From Desulfobacterales bacterium (GTDB lineage: Bacteria; Desulfobacterota; Desulfobacteria; Desulfobacterales; Desulfosarcinaceae), in contig JACRDD010000038.1 of assembly GCA_016218685.1 (NCBI GenBank), positions 107,396-171,395 on the forward strand: a DNA stretch of 64,000 nucleotides. Reading direction: 5' to 3'. Of this stretch, positions 7,509 through 19,291 are shown one piece after another (position 1 is the first letter of the stretch; the number at the start of each line of letters is the position of its first letter). The translations under genes and the position numbers were made by a program. The notes beneath the pieces were generated by a model. That model searched no databases. It was not told where the DNA came from and was given only the letters and a program-made list of their open reading frames with translations.

Positions 7509-8621
7509 TTAAACGTAACGCTTGGGAAACCCGCCGATGATCGCCCGGGCATCGGCCACGATGCGGTCGACCAGGTCTTTGACTTTCGGCATGTCGTCGA
7601 TGCGCTGGGCACACTCGCCGCCGGCGTACAGCGCCTTGCTCTCGTCGCCCGCGAAGGTCGCGTCGATGCCGGCGCGCTCGAAGTCGATCAACTCCTGGGC
7701 CCCCTTGCTCTGGCCGTCGTCGGGGGTTCCCAAGAAAACGCCCGGCGCCTTTTGCAGCGTGTTCTGCTGATGCTGGAGGCTGGCCGGGGTCTTGATCCAG
7801 CGGGCCGGGCCCACGAAGCCGCGCGCCACCAGGGTGCCGCGGTCGCCGGCCTTGACGATGCCCTCTTTCCACAGCTTGGCGAAATCGCTCTCCTGGGTGG
7901 CCAGAAAGCGCGTGCCCATCTGGATGCCGGCCGCGCCCAGGGCCAGGGCCGCCACCAGGGTCTTGCCGTCGCAGAAGCCGCCGGCGCCCACCACCGGCAC
8001 GCCGTGGGGCGCCATGGCTTCGACCACCGCGGGCAGCAGAATCATGCTGTGCACCGGCTCCCAGGAGGTGTGAAAGCCGCCCTCGTGCCCCGAGGCCACG
8101 ATGATATCCACGCCCGCCTTGCGGCAGCGCTCGGCGCCCTTGACCGACGGCACCACATGCAGCCACTTGAAGCCGGCGCCCTTGATCTTATCGCCCCAGC
8201 CCACGGGATCGCCGGCCGAAGTGAAGATCACCTTGAACCGCTCGTGCATTTCGGGATTCTCTTTGCGCATCTTGATGGCGGTGTTGATGATCATCTCGGC
8301 CGTGGGTTTAAGCTCGGCCGACACCATCACGTTGACGCCGAAGATGCCGCCGCTCTCTTTGGTGCGCTCGAAGGTCTGCTGATAGATCTTCTGGAAGATG
8401 ACTTCGGGCGCATCGTCGGGCGAGGCGCCGCCGGTTTCGGCGAAGTGCTTGTAGATTGCGGGCTGATTCTGTTTGCTGGTGATGCCGCTGGTCGAGAGCA
8501 GCCCCAGCACCCCCGCGTTGGCCGTGGCGATGCACAACTTGTTGTTGCTGAAGGGCCCCATGCCGGCCTGGATGATGGGATACTTGATCCCTAAGATTTT
8601 GCACAATTCGGTATTCAACAT
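7509..8621 (-). CDS. Nitronate monooxygenase-like FMN oxidoreductase
   Basis: 370 residues, TIM-barrel flavoprotein of the 2-nitropropane dioxygenase/YrpB family. Evidence: the N-terminal LGIKYPIIQAGMGPFSN segment, the glycine-rich SGHEGGFH phosphate-binding loop and the VPVVGAGGFCDG / GAAGIQMGTRFLAT motifs near the FMN phosphate site. Relatives oxidise nitronates or reduce enoyl groups (FabK), so the real substrate is open. An AAAGGA ribosome site precedes the ATG. A sigma70-type promoter and a CGAACGTTCG palindrome lie just upstream. The gene is monocistronic and ends in the bidirectional terminator. Confidence 0.85.
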   Translation of the reverse strand: MLNTELCKILGIKYPIIQAGMGPFSNNKLCIATANAGVLGLLSTSGITSKQNQPAIYKHFAETGGASPDDAPEVIFQKIYQQTFERTKESGGIFGVNVMVSAELKPTAEMIINTAIKMRKENPEMHERFKVIFTSAGDPVGWGDKIKGAGFKWLHVVPSVKGAERCRKAGVDIIVASGHEGGFHTSWEPVHSMILLPAVVEAMAPHGVPVVGAGGFCDGKTLVAALALGAAGIQMGTRFLATQESDFAKLWKEGIVKAGDRGTLVARGFVGPARWIKTPASLQHQQNTLQKAPGVFLGTPDDGQSKGAQELIDFERAGIDATFAGDESKALYAGGECAQRIDDMPKVKDLVDRIVADARAIIGGFPKRYV

Positions 8622-8651
8622 ATGCTTTTCCTTTCCTTTTCGAAACGAAGC

Positions 8652-8706
8652 CGAACGTTCGCTCGGAATGGATCGGAATTTAGGCCATGGGGCCGATGGG
8701 TGTCAA
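8652..8706 (-). promoter_or_regulatory. Promoter and candidate operator of the nitronate monooxygenase-like gene
   Basis: On the minus strand a -35 box TTGACA (complement of 8701-8706) and a -10 box TAAATT (complement of 8677-8682) are 18 nt apart. Just downstream of the -10 box is a perfect 10-bp palindrome CGAACGTTCG (8652-8661). GAACG/CGTTC half-sites are common in TetR-family operators of fatty-acid and CoA-thioester genes, so this is a plausible operator; the regulator is not adjacent. Confidence 0.45.
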
Positions 8707-8762
8707 CCTCTATTATGATGACACACGATGTTCGGCGATACCAGACTCGTGGGTCGCCTCGG

Positions 8763-9185
8763 CTAGGGCTTGGCGGCCGCGGGGGGCGCCTCCGCGCCTT
8801 TCTTGACGAACCCCAGGGACAGCATCTTCTGCTCCAGGGCGTCGCGCTGCACGGGTTTGACGATGAATCCGTCGCAGCCTTTCTGATAGGCCTTGACCAG
8901 GTTCTCCTTGGTGCCGGAGGCGGTGATGATCAGTTTTTTGGCCGGCGTGGCGCGCTGTCGGGCCTCGAGCTGATTGATCTGTTCCAGCAAATCGTTGCCG
9001 TCGGCCTGGCCCAGATGAATGTCGATGGTGATCAACTCGAAAGGATAGCCCCCCTCGATGGCCTTGGCGCAAAGCTGCACCGCCTGCTGGCTGCCGGTGC
9101 ACAACGTACACTCGCCAAATGCGCTCAGGAGCACTTTCATCTTAGTCAGGGCGGCCATCTCATCATCCACGATCATAATCTTCAT
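8763..9185 (-). CDS. Single-domain response regulator
   Basis: 140 residues from the ATG at 9185, chosen because GGAGG lies 5 nt upstream and the start gives the usual MKIMIVDDE beginning. The receiver fold is complete: acidic pair in VDDE, phospho-acceptor Asp55 (TIDIHLGQADG), Thr/Ser in ITASGT and the Lys in IVKPV. There is no output domain, only an Ala/Pro-rich tail, so it acts by protein contact. It is the last gene of the operon with the HDOD protein and the hybrid kinase, which is its likely phosphate donor through the HPt domain. Confidence 0.88.
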   Translation of the reverse strand: MKIMIVDDEMAALTKMKVLLSAFGECTLCTGSQQAVQLCAKAIEGGYPFELITIDIHLGQADGNDLLEQINQLEARQRATPAKKLIITASGTKENLVKAYQKGCDGFIVKPVQRDALEQKMLSLGFVKKGAEAPPAAAKP

Positions 9186-9236
9186 GCATACCTCCCGGGG
9201 CGGCCCACCGCTGGTGGGGCCCATCGCTGTTCGGTG

Positions 9237-11468
<2,232 letters not shown>

Positions 11469-11472
11469 GGCG

Positions 11473-12708
11473 TTATCCTTTGCGCAGCAAATCGCGGAAC
11501 GTCTCGATCTGGTGCTCGGACTGCTTGAGCAGCGAACGCAAGGCGCTGGTGGGCAAATTGAGCCGCTCCCAGGCCTTGGCGTCGAAGCCGGGGACGATCT
11601 GCTCGCCGCTGGTGCCCACCCCCATGCCGTGCACGACCATGTCGGCCATCTGGATGATAGCGGCGCTCTCCGGCGAGGGCGAGGTTGACGGCTGGTGGTG
11701 ATAGAACACGTTGTTTTCCAGGGCCAGGGGCAGCTTCCATTTGTTGAGCAGCTTTTTGCCCAACAGCGCATGGGTGCAGCCCAGCACGGTCTGCTCGGCT
11801 TTCAACAAGGAGCGGCCCGAACCGGTCGCTTCGGCCAGGGTTTGCTGGAACACCTCGGGAAAGTAATTGCACAACACCAGGCGGCCGATGTCGTGGAGCA
11901 TGCCCGATACAAAGAGCTGCTCGCTGTGGGCCATGTTGCTGTGGGCCGCCAGAATGCGGGCCACCACGCCACAGGCCAGATTGTGCTCCAAAAACGAAGC
12001 CACATCCATGATCTCTTTGGGAATGCCGCGAAAGGTCTCCATGATCGTGATGCCCAGGGCCAGGTTGGAAACCTCTTTGGAACCGATCAGGGTCACGGCC
12101 CGGGAGATGCTGTCGATCTTGGAACGGAATCCGTAAAAGGCCGAATTGACGATGCGCAGCAAGGTGGCCGTCAGGCTGGGGCTCTTGTTGACCACCTGGC
12201 CGATGGCACCCGACGAGGACATGGGGTCGGAGATGATCTCGTTGAGCTCGAAGACCAGGGAGGGCACCTCGGGCAGCTTGACATCGATGCGTTCGATCTT
12301 GGCGGCCACATCCGTGGAACGCTCGGACGGTTTGGCGGGCTCTTGCCGGGCCGGCTTCGGAGGCGCGGCCGGCGGTTGAGCGGGCCGACCATGACTCAAG
12401 CGGTATTCGATGGAAAGCCGCACGACCTCCTTGACCGTCGGATGCTGGATGTCCACGGCGCCGAACGCGGCTTTGATCTGGGCGCCCACGATGGCCATCT
12501 GTTCGGAATCGATACCGGACAGATCCGATTCGACGGCCGGGCCGGCGCCTTCCACCTCCACTTCGAAAACACCCCACATTTTGAGCACGCGGATCTGCTT
12601 GTCGCCGATGGCCTGTCCCTTGGCCAGCAACAAACGGGCATTGCCGTCCATCACGTCTTCGGCCAGCACCGCGCCTTCCGTCAACTTTTCAACTTTGACC
12701 AGAGCCAT
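11473..12708 (-). CDS. HDOD-domain signalling protein
   Basis: 411 residues from the ATG at 12708 (MALVKVEKL). The C-terminal 270 residues are an HDOD domain: [18 protein letters not shown], then [18 protein letters not shown] and a degenerate HD motif [13 protein letters not shown] domains resemble HD-GYP phosphodiesterases but usually lack full metal ligands and act as signalling scaffolds. The N-terminal 100 residues form a small beta-rich region seen in related HDOD proteins, followed by a Pro/Ala linker. It is the first gene of the operon HDOD - hybrid kinase - response regulator. Confidence 0.88.
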   Translation of the reverse strand: MALVKVEKLTEGAVLAEDVMDGNARLLLAKGQAIGDKQIRVLKMWGVFEVEVEGAGPAVESDLSGIDSEQMAIVGAQIKAAFGAVDIQHPTVKEVVRLSIEYRLSHGRPAQPPAAPPKPARQEPAKPSERSTDVAAKIERIDVKLPEVPSLVFELNEIISDPMSSSGAIGQVVNKSPSLTATLLRIVNSAFYGFRSKIDSISRAVTLIGSKEVSNLALGITIMETFRGIPKEIMDVASFLEHNLACGVVARILAAHSNMAHSEQLFVSGMLHDIGRLVLCNYFPEVFQQTLAEATGSGRSLLKAEQTVLGCTHALLGKKLLNKWKLPLALENNVFYHHQPSTSPSPESAAIIQMADMVVHGMGVGTSGEQIVPGFDAKAWERLNLPTSALRSLLKQSEHQIETFRDLLRKG

Positions 12709-12921
12709 GTACCTGTTCCCATCTGTCCGGGACCCCTTTTTGTTTTGGAAGTGGCCGCCGTTGGTTTCGCTTATGGAAGCGTCAGTCCCTATTTCATCGG
12801 CAGCAGGCACCGGTTTCTTTAGGATAATGGCAGCGGTGGCAACATCATGCTTGCCGCCGGCGCCCCAACCTGCATTATAATGGTCCCAGCAGCCGATGTT
12901 CCGAATAAGGAGCCGCTTTAA

Positions 12922-14955
12922 ATGATCCACCCGCTCTACCCCAACCTGCTCTCGCCCCTGAGCCTGGGACCCATCACGCTGCCCAACCGGGTGGTGATGG
13001 GCGCCATGCACCTGGGCTGGGAGACCCAAGCGGGCGGCCCCGAGCGGCTGGCCGCTTTTTATGCCGAACGGGCCAGGGGCGGGGTGGGGCTGATCGTCAC
13101 CGGCGGCATCGCGCCCAACACCGAAGGGTGCATCGCCGAACCGGGCAGCCAGTTGGCCACCGAGTCCGAGGTGCGCAACCACGGCAAGGTGGTGCGGGCC
13201 GTGCACGCCGAAGGGGCCAAAATCTGCCTGCAAATCCTGCACGCCGGCCGCTATGCGCGCCACCGCCGGGCCGTGGCGCCTTCGGCCATCCAGGCGCCCA
13301 TCAACCTGTTCAAACCCACGGCCCTGACCGCCGAGCAGATCGAACGCCAGATCTTCGACTTTGTGCGCTGCGCCCGCCTGGCCCGCCAGGCCGGCTATGA
13401 CGGCGTCGAGATCATGGGCTCGGAAGGCTACCTGATCAATCAGTTCATCGCCCCGCGCACCAACCAGCGCGACGACGCCTGGGGCGGCGGCAGCCAGCAG
13501 CGCATGCGCTTTGCCCTGGCCATCGTCGAGCGCATCCGGGCCGCCACCGGCCCCACCTTTATTATTATCTTCAGACTCAGCCTGCTCGACCTGGTGGAGC
13601 AGGGCAGCACCTGGGAAGAGATCGCCCTGCTGGCCCGGCGCCTGGAACAGGCCGGGGTCAGCCTGCTCAACACCGGCATCGGCTGGCATGAGGCACGCGT
13701 GCCCACCATCGCCGCCAGCGTGCCCCGGGCCGCCTTTGCCTGGGTCACGGCGCGGCTGAAAGGCACCGTGGCGGTACCCCTCATCGCCAGCAACCGCATC
13801 AATACCCCCGAAGTGGCCGAGGCCCTATTGGCCGAAGGCCAGGCCGATCTGGTCTCCCTGGCCCGGCCCCTGCTGGCCGATCCGGATTTCATCGCCAAAG
13901 CGGCCACCGGTCGGGCCCACTTGATCAACACCTGCATCGCCTGCAACCAGGCCTGCCTGGATCACATCTTCAGCGGCCAAACCGCCTCGTGCCTGGTCAA
14001 TCCCCGGGCAGGGCATGAAACCGACTATCCGCTGGACATGGCGGCGCGGCCGCGGCGCCTGGCGGTGGTGGGGGCCGGTCCGGCCGGCCTGGCCTTTGCC
14101 GTGACCGCGGCTCGGCGTGGGCATCAGGTGACGCTCTATGAACAGGCCGACCGCATCGGCGGCCAGCTCAACATGGCCGTGCGCATCCCGGGCAAGGAGG
14201 AGTTCGCCGAGACCCTGCGCTACTTTCGCCGGCAGCTCGAGCTGCTGGGCGTGACAGTCCATCTGAAAACGCCGGCCACGGCGGAGCTGTTGCAAAAGGG
14301 CGGCTTCGACGAGATCGTCCTGGCCACCGGTGTCGTGCCCCGTCGGCCGGCGCTGGCCGGCGCCGACCACCCCTGCGTGCTCGATTACGCGGATCTGTTG
14401 CAACGCCTGCAACCGGTGGGCCGGCGGGTGGCCATCATCGGCGCGGGCGGCATCGGCGTGGATGTGGCCCTGTATCTCACCGAGCCGCTGCCCACGGGCG
14501 AACCCGACCGGGAACGCTTCTTGAGGCGCTGGGGCATCGATATCAGCGGCACACGGCCCGGCGGACTCAAAGCCGATGCCGCGCGGGCACCCAAAGCGGT
14601 GCGCAGCGTCTACCTGCTCCAGCGCAAGCCGGGCAAGATCGGTGCCCAACTGAGCAAAACCACCGGCTGGATCGCCCGAAAGGAGTTAGCGCACCGCCAG
14701 GTCGTGCAACTCAACAAGGTGGAATACGAAGCCATCGACGACCAGGGGCTGCACATCCGCCGCCGGGGCGAAAGCGTCTGCCTGGAAGTGGACAACGTCA
14801 TCGTCTGCGCGGGCCAGGAGTCGGCCCGCGAGTTGCTTCACGCATTGTCCGCCCGGGGTCTGCAAGCCCATGTGATCGGCGGCGCCGACCAGGCCGCCGA
14901 GTTGGACGCCAAGCGCGCCATAGCCCAGGGGTTCGTGCTGGCCATGGGCATGTAA
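12922..14955 (+). CDS. Old-yellow-enzyme/2,4-dienoyl-CoA reductase-type NADH:flavin oxidoreductase
   Basis: 677 residues. The N-terminal TIM barrel (about 1-340) binds FMN (LPNRVVMGAMHLG, SNRINTP, SLARPLLADPDF). Next is a Cys cluster CIACNQACLDH with a later Cys (about 336-355) for a 4Fe-4S centre. Two dinucleotide folds follow: VVGAGPAGLAFA for FAD and IIGAGGIGVDVAL for NAD(P)H. This is the FadH/trimethylamine dehydrogenase architecture, moving electrons from NAD(P)H through FAD and the cluster to FMN to reduce enoyl-type substrates. An AAGGAG site precedes the ATG. It is divergent from the HDOD operon; the substrate is undetermined. Confidence 0.9.
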   Translation: MIHPLYPNLLSPLSLGPITLPNRVVMGAMHLGWETQAGGPERLAAFYAERARGGVGLIVTGGIAPNTEGCIAEPGSQLATESEVRNHGKVVRAVHAEGAKICLQILHAGRYARHRRAVAPSAIQAPINLFKPTALTAEQIERQIFDFVRCARLARQAGYDGVEIMGSEGYLINQFIAPRTNQRDDAWGGGSQQRMRFALAIVERIRAATGPTFIIIFRLSLLDLVEQGSTWEEIALLARRLEQAGVSLLNTGIGWHEARVPTIAASVPRAAFAWVTARLKGTVAVPLIASNRINTPEVAEALLAEGQADLVSLARPLLADPDFIAKAATGRAHLINTCIACNQACLDHIFSGQTASCLVNPRAGHETDYPLDMAARPRRLAVVGAGPAGLAFAVTAARRGHQVTLYEQADRIGGQLNMAVRIPGKEEFAETLRYFRRQLELLGVTVHLKTPATAELLQKGGFDEIVLATGVVPRRPALAGADHPCVLDYADLLQRLQPVGRRVAIIGAGGIGVDVALYLTEPLPTGEPDRERFLRRWGIDISGTRPGGLKADAARAPKAVRSVYLLQRKPGKIGAQLSKTTGWIARKELAHRQVVQLNKVEYEAIDDQGLHIRRRGESVCLEVDNVIVCAGQESARELLHALSARGLQAHVIGGADQAAELDAKRAIAQGFVLAMGM

Positions 14956-15051
14956 TTGCATCGCAGGCATCCCACCCAAAAAAATTGATTGAAGGTCCGC
15001 CCTCGCTCGAAATCGCTAATGTCTTATCGAAAACGCCCGATATTGAACTTG

Positions 15052-15161
15052 CGTGGCCTTATCGGCCGCCCGGATGGTGAACCTGTCTCCATGCGGCCGG
15101 TAAGGACCCCACGAAAACGGCCCAGGCACCGAGGAGGGAGGCCTGATGCGCTCCCGGGCCG
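15052..15161 (+). ncRNA. Candidate structured leader RNA upstream of cheW
   Basis: Bases 15052-15113 form a long hairpin: CGTGG(15052-15056)/CCACG(15109-15113), CCTTA/TAAGG, CGGCCGC(15063-15069)/GCGGCCG(15093-15099) and an inner ATGG/CCAT stem, with only an ACC bulge. A second element follows: CGGCCC (15118-15123) pairs with GGGCCG (15156-15161), with alternative inner stems AGGC/GCCT and GGGAG/CTCCC. It ends about 14 nt before the cheW ribosome site. I do not recognise a known riboswitch class. It could be a regulatory leader, a small RNA, or a terminator plus chance pairing in GC-rich DNA. Confidence 0.35.
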
Positions 15162-15184
15162 ACGATGGAGAAAAGGAAACTGCC

Positions 15185-15694
15185 ATGTCCGAGCAATTCA
15201 ACAAAGAAATGCTGCATCAATACCTGACCTTTAAACTGGGCGAGGAGATGTTTGCCATCGATGTCTCCCAGGTGCGCGAGGTTCTGGATGTCACCGTCAT
15301 CACCAAGGTGCCCCGGGCGCCAGCCTTCATGCGCGGGGTGATTAATGTGCGTGGCAGCGTGGTGCCGGTGGTGGATCTGCGCCAGAAGTTCGAGCTGCCC
15401 GCCACCGAGCAGACCTTGGACACCCGCATCGTGGTCATGGAGATCGCCTTGAACGGCGAGCTGACCATCATCGGCACCCTGGCCGACGCGGTCCACAATG
15501 TGATGGACATCGAACCCGCGAGCATCGAGCCGGCCCCCACGGTGGGCGCCAAGTGGAACACCGAGTTCATCAAGGGCATCGGCAAGCACAACGACCAATT
15601 CATCATCATCCTCAATGTGGACCGCATTTTCCTGGCCGAGGAGCTGGCCATGGTGCCGCCGGTCGATGAAGTCCAGAGCAAAGCCGCGGCCTGA
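15185..15694 (+). CDS. cheW: CheW chemotaxis coupling protein
   Basis: 169 residues from the ATG at 15185 (MSEQFNKEM), preceded by AAAAGGA; an earlier in-frame ATG at 15146 lies inside the folded leader and lacks a good site. CheW signatures are clear: QYLTFKLGEEMFAIDV, REVLDVT, ITKVPRAPAFMRGVINVRG and VVPVVDLRQKF, then the second SH3-like half ending in NVDRIF. CheW links methyl-accepting receptors to the CheA kinase. It lies 61 nt before an MCP gene, with no cheA nearby, so the pair feeds a kinase encoded elsewhere. Confidence 0.95.
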   Translation: MSEQFNKEMLHQYLTFKLGEEMFAIDVSQVREVLDVTVITKVPRAPAFMRGVINVRGSVVPVVDLRQKFELPATEQTLDTRIVVMEIALNGELTIIGTLADAVHNVMDIEPASIEPAPTVGAKWNTEFIKGIGKHNDQFIIILNVDRIFLAEELAMVPPVDEVQSKAAA

Positions 15695-15755
15695 GGATGA
15701 CCGATTCTATGGTTCGGAAGGTTTAGAATAAGAAAGCTGTTCGGAGGCAAACCGC

Positions 15756-17957
15756 ATGTTTCAGAAGTTTAACAATCTTAAAATCAAACAAAAACTCTCC
15801 ATCGGGTTCAGCATCGTCACCATCTCCATGATCATCGTGGGCTTTGCGGGTTATAACGGGATTCGCGGCATCAACCATTTCCTCAAAGCGATCTTTGCCG
15901 TCAACCTGCCCAGCATCGACTTGCTGGTCGAGGTGGATCGCGACCTGCAACAACTGCTGGTGGCCGAGCGCACCATGATCTTCTCGGATGTCACGGCCAA
16001 GGAGTTTCCCGAGCTGGTCAAGGAGTACGAGACCAATCTGAAGCAGACCGACGAGCGCTGGCAGAAGTACAAGGCCATTGCCGCCACGCCGGAAGAAAAA
16101 GCGCTGATCGCCAAATTCGAAACGGCACGGGAGCAATGGCAAAGCGTCTCCCGCGCGGTGGTCGACAATCGCCAGGCCGATACGCGCGTCGGACGTACCA
16201 CGGCCATCGACCTGACCCTGGGCCAGGCCAAGCAAAAGTTCGAAGCCATGCGCGATGTCATCGATCAGCTCACGGGGATCAATTTGGAGGCCGCCGACAA
16301 GGCCAGCCAAACCGCGGATCGCACCTATCGGGTGACGTTCGTCGTGCTGGTGGCCGTCATCTCCGCCGCCGTGCTGCTGGCCATCGCCCTTTCGCTGCTC
16401 ATCACCCGCGGCATCGTGGGCCCCATGCAAAAGGGGGTCGATTTCGCGGCACGGGTGGCCCAGGGGGATTTGAGCGCCACCATCGACGTGGCCCAAAAGG
16501 ATGAGGTCGGCCGCCTGGCCGATGCCCTGCGCCAGATGGCGGCCAACCTCAAGGCCACGGTCTCCATGGCCGAGCGCATCGCCACGGGCGATCTGGGCGT
16601 CACGGTCCAACTGCTTTCGGACAAGGATACGCTGGGCCACGCCCTGACCACCATGGTCAAGAATTTGAAGGCCACGGTCCACGTGGCCGAGCAGATCTCC
16701 ACCGGCGACCTGGAGGTGACGGTCACCAAGCTCTCGGATCGGGACACCCTGGGCCAGGCCCTCACCGACATGGTCACCAATCTGAAAGCCACGGCCAAGG
16801 TGGCCGAACAGATCTCCCTGGGGGATTTGAACGTCGACATCCAGAAGCTCTCTGCCAAGGATGTCCTGGGCCAAGCCCTGGAGAAGATGGTCGCCAACCT
16901 GCGTGCCACCATCGGCGTCGCGGAGAAGATCGCCGGCGGCGACCTGGCGGTGCAGGTCAATGTGCTCTCGGAAAAGGACACCCTGGGCAACGCCCTGCAA
17001 GCCATGGTCAAGCAATTGAACACCTTCGTGACCGAGGTCAAGACCGCCGCCGACCAGGTGGCCACGGGCAGCCAGATGCTCAGCGCCAGCTCCGAGCAGA
17101 TGAGCCAGGGGGCCGTGGAGCAGGCCGCTTCGGCCGAGGAAGCCTCCTCGTCCATGGAGCAGATGGCGGCCAATATCCGGCAAAATTCCGACAACGCGAT
17201 CCAGACCGAAAAGATCGCGCTCAAAGCCGCCGAAGATGCCGACATCGGCGGCAAAGCCGTGGTGGAGACCGTGGGCGCCATGAAGCAGATCGCCCAGAAG
17301 ATCTCGATCATCGAAGAGATCGCGCGCCAGACCGATCTGCTGGCCTTGAACGCTGCCATCGAGGCGGCCCGGGCCGGCGAGCACGGCAAGGGCTTTGCCG
17401 TGGTGGCCTCGGAAGTGCGCAAGCTGGCCGAACGCAGCCAGACGGCGGCCGGCGAGATCAGCCGCCTGTCGGGCACCAGCGTGGAGGTGGCCGAACGGGC
17501 CGGCACCATGCTCGACCGCATCGTGCCCGACATCAAACGCACCGCCGAACTGGTGCAGGAGATCAGCTCGGCCTGCACCGAGCAGAACTCCGGCGCCGAC
17601 CAGATCAACCGCGCCATCCAGCAATTGGACCAGGTGATCCAGCAGAACGCCTCGACCTCCGAAGAGATGGCCTCCACGGCCGAAGAGCTGTCGAGCCAGG
17701 CCGAACAGCTCCAGGGCGCCATCGCCTTCTTCAAAGTGCGCGAGGAGCCGCGCGCCCTTGCCCCGGCCCCGACCCCGGCCCCGGTGCGCGTTGCCAGGAA
17801 GATCCAACCGGTCCCCGGCGAACCCAGGCGCCGCCCGAGGAAAGAAAAAGATAAGGCGAAGCTCGCCGATCGCAGCCGGCCCGAACAGATCAACGGCGTG
17901 CGCATCGAAATGGGCGCCGCGGGCGATGGCCAGGACAACGAGTTCGAGAAGTATTAG
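15756..17957 (+). CDS. Methyl-accepting chemotaxis protein with a poly-HAMP array
   Basis: 733 residues. The first transmembrane segment is at about 13-33, the periplasmic four-helix-bundle sensor (4HB_MCP type) at about 34-188 and the second transmembrane segment at about 190-213. A canonical HAMP follows (about 214-268), then four 39-residue HAMP-like units at 269-424 (TGDL / DTLGxAL pattern). The signalling coiled coil carries the MCP hairpin tip [23 protein letters not shown]. The C-terminal tail is basic and Pro/Arg-rich, with no NWETF-type CheR pentapeptide. The ligand is unknown. It is transcribed with cheW and ends at a strong terminator. Confidence 0.93.
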   Translation: MFQKFNNLKIKQKLSIGFSIVTISMIIVGFAGYNGIRGINHFLKAIFAVNLPSIDLLVEVDRDLQQLLVAERTMIFSDVTAKEFPELVKEYETNLKQTDERWQKYKAIAATPEEKALIAKFETAREQWQSVSRAVVDNRQADTRVGRTTAIDLTLGQAKQKFEAMRDVIDQLTGINLEAADKASQTADRTYRVTFVVLVAVISAAVLLAIALSLLITRGIVGPMQKGVDFAARVAQGDLSATIDVAQKDEVGRLADALRQMAANLKATVSMAERIATGDLGVTVQLLSDKDTLGHALTTMVKNLKATVHVAEQISTGDLEVTVTKLSDRDTLGQALTDMVTNLKATAKVAEQISLGDLNVDIQKLSAKDVLGQALEKMVANLRATIGVAEKIAGGDLAVQVNVLSEKDTLGNALQAMVKQLNTFVTEVKTAADQVATGSQMLSASSEQMSQGAVEQAASAEEASSSMEQMAANIRQNSDNAIQTEKIALKAAEDADIGGKAVVETVGAMKQIAQKISIIEEIARQTDLLALNAAIEAARAGEHGKGFAVVASEVRKLAERSQTAAGEISRLSGTSVEVAERAGTMLDRIVPDIKRTAELVQEISSACTEQNSGADQINRAIQQLDQVIQQNASTSEEMASTAEELSSQAEQLQGAIAFFKVREEPRALAPAPTPAPVRVARKIQPVPGEPRRRPRKEKDKAKLADRSRPEQINGVRIEMGAAGDGQDNEFEKY
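16560..17027 (+). repeat. Four tandem 117-bp repeats encoding HAMP units
   Basis: Units begin at 16560, 16677, 16794 and 16911, each exactly 39 codons. Each has the pattern VAExIxxGDLxVxVxxLSxKDTLGxALxxMVxNLxAT. The units have diverged in sequence but not in length, so they arose by in-frame tandem duplication and are under structural constraint. They extend the helical stalk between membrane and kinase-control domain. Confidence 0.8.
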
Positions 17958-17994
17958 TCAGCCACCCGCGGCCATCAGCAGCCGAATGCATTCA

Positions 17995-18030
17995 GGGCGG
18001 GCGCCTCGCGAGGGGCGCCCGCCCTTTTTT
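17995..18030 (+). terminator. Intrinsic terminator after the MCP gene
   Basis: Perfect 11-bp arms GGGCGGGCGCC (17995-18005) and GGCGCCCGCCC (18014-18024) with an 8-nt loop are followed directly by six T residues. It lies 38 nt after the MCP stop. The remaining bases up to 18235 contain no gene; they should hold the promoter of the CoA-transferase operon, but no clear consensus boxes were found. Confidence 0.88.
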
Positions 18031-18235
18031 GTGGGCGCCAAGAGGGTTCACCTAAAAACGCCGGCTCTCGAGCAAACGTCTTGAACGTTGCCGGCAAAAA
18101 GTCTATAAACGTTCCTTTTTAAGACAACGCGGCCAGTTGTTTTAATGGCCGGGGGGATTGTCCGCTGCCGACGTTTGGCTTTGGGATCACACCGGCCTGG
18201 GATTCAAATTCGATGGAACGAGGAAGGAGTTTGTC

Positions 18236-19291
18236 ATGGGCGCTCAATCGGGTTCCAAGGTGATGACCACCCGGGAGGCGGTCAGCCGGTTCGTCAAGGA
18301 CGGCGACAGCCTGATCACCGGCAATTACAACGAAAGCATGCCCACCAGCCTGATTTACGAAATCATTCGCCAGGGTCGCAGGGGACTGACCTACTACAGC
18401 CAGTCCGGCTCGTTCGACGGCGAGTTTCTGGTGTTCGGCGGTTGCGTGGACAAAATGGTGTCGGCCTTCATTTATAAATGGGGCGGCAGCCAGCGGGGCG
18501 GGATCATCGAGCAGTATCAAAGGGCCGGCAAGCTGCAGATCGAGGATTACACCAACTTCACCTACAATGCGCGCCTGGCCGCCGGGGCCTACGGCTACTC
18601 GTACATGCCGGTGCTGCCGGCCATCATGGACTCGGATGTCTTCAAGTATCGCAGCTTCATGGGCGACAAGAAGTTCGGCACCACCACTTGTCCCTTCACG
18701 GGCAAGACCATTCCGGTGGTTCCGGCGGCCAACCCGGACGTGTGCGTGCTGCACGTGCAGCGCGCCGACAAAAACGGCAATGCCCAGCACTGGGGCGGTC
18801 TGGGGTCCACCGTGCATGCCTGTCTGGCCAGCCGGACCATCATCGTGACCTGCGAAGAGCTGGTGGAGTACGACGTGATCCGCTCCAGCCCGCACCACAC
18901 CATCGTGCCCGGCTTCCGGGTCAGCGCGGTGATCGAAGAGCCCTACGGCTGCCATCCTTTTGAAATCCCCGGCTACCGCGGCCTGGACACGGCCATGTTC
19001 AGCCTGATCAACCAGGCCTTCAAATCCGACGACACCATGCAAAAGTACATGGACGAGTGGATCTACGGCCTGCCCAGCCGGGCCGCCTACATGAAGCACT
19101 ACGTGGAGGTCTTCGGCCAGGAGATGCTCAACCGCTACCTGGCGCGCTCGTTCCACTCGGCGCCGGCCAATTACGGCATTCCCTTCCAGTCCGGCTGGGA
19201 CCACAACGGCATTGCCAACGATCTGGGCGTAGACATGCAGGGACTGGAGAAGCTGATCGCGGAGAAAGGAGAAATCGTCGATGTTAAGTAA
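18236..19291 (+). CDS. CoA transferase subunit A (glutaconate/3-oxoacid type)
   Basis: 351 residues from the ATG at 18236, chosen for the AGGAAGGAG ribosome site 6 nt upstream. The fold is family I CoA-transferase alpha subunit (GctA-like): KVMTTREAVSRFVKDGDSLITGNYNESMP at the N-terminus, then GRRGLTYYSQSGSFDGEFL and a central AKNGNAQHWG-like segment (RADKNGNAQHWGG). The alpha subunit binds CoA; the catalytic Glu normally lies in the beta subunit. The reading frame overlaps subunit B by 11 nt, so the two are coupled. Its position before an MFS/TetR/kinase/RuBisCO-like set suggests activation of an organic acid from the same pathway, but this is inference. Confidence 0.85.
   Translation: MGAQSGSKVMTTREAVSRFVKDGDSLITGNYNESMPTSLIYEIIRQGRRGLTYYSQSGSFDGEFLVFGGCVDKMVSAFIYKWGGSQRGGIIEQYQRAGKLQIEDYTNFTYNARLAAGAYGYSYMPVLPAIMDSDVFKYRSFMGDKKFGTTTCPFTGKTIPVVPAANPDVCVLHVQRADKNGNAQHWGGLGSTVHACLASRTIIVTCEELVEYDVIRSSPHHTIVPGFRVSAVIEEPYGCHPFEIPGYRGLDTAMFSLINQAFKSDDTMQKYMDEWIYGLPSRAAYMKHYVEVFGQEMLNRYLARSFHSAPANYGIPFQSGWDHNGIANDLGVDMQGLEKLIAEKGEIVDVK

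Noticed and set aside
11469..11771. N-terminal extension of the GAF hybrid kinase
   Set aside because: The extension overlaps the HDOD coding region in another frame and is Ser/Arg/Trp/Cys-rich; the ATG at 11468 directly after the HDOD stop is the real start.
15052..15161. Known riboswitch (c-di-GMP, TPP, FMN, SAM) or SRP RNA
   Set aside because: None of the conserved core words of these RNAs could be found; only generic stem structure is visible.
16560..17027. CRISPR-like or satellite repeat
   Set aside because: The 117-bp units are in frame within the MCP coding region and encode HAMP helices.
15723..17807. 694-residue antisense frame opposite the MCP
   Set aside because: Mirrors the HAMP repeats in antisense (repeated GDLLGH-like words), explained by the real repeat on the plus strand.
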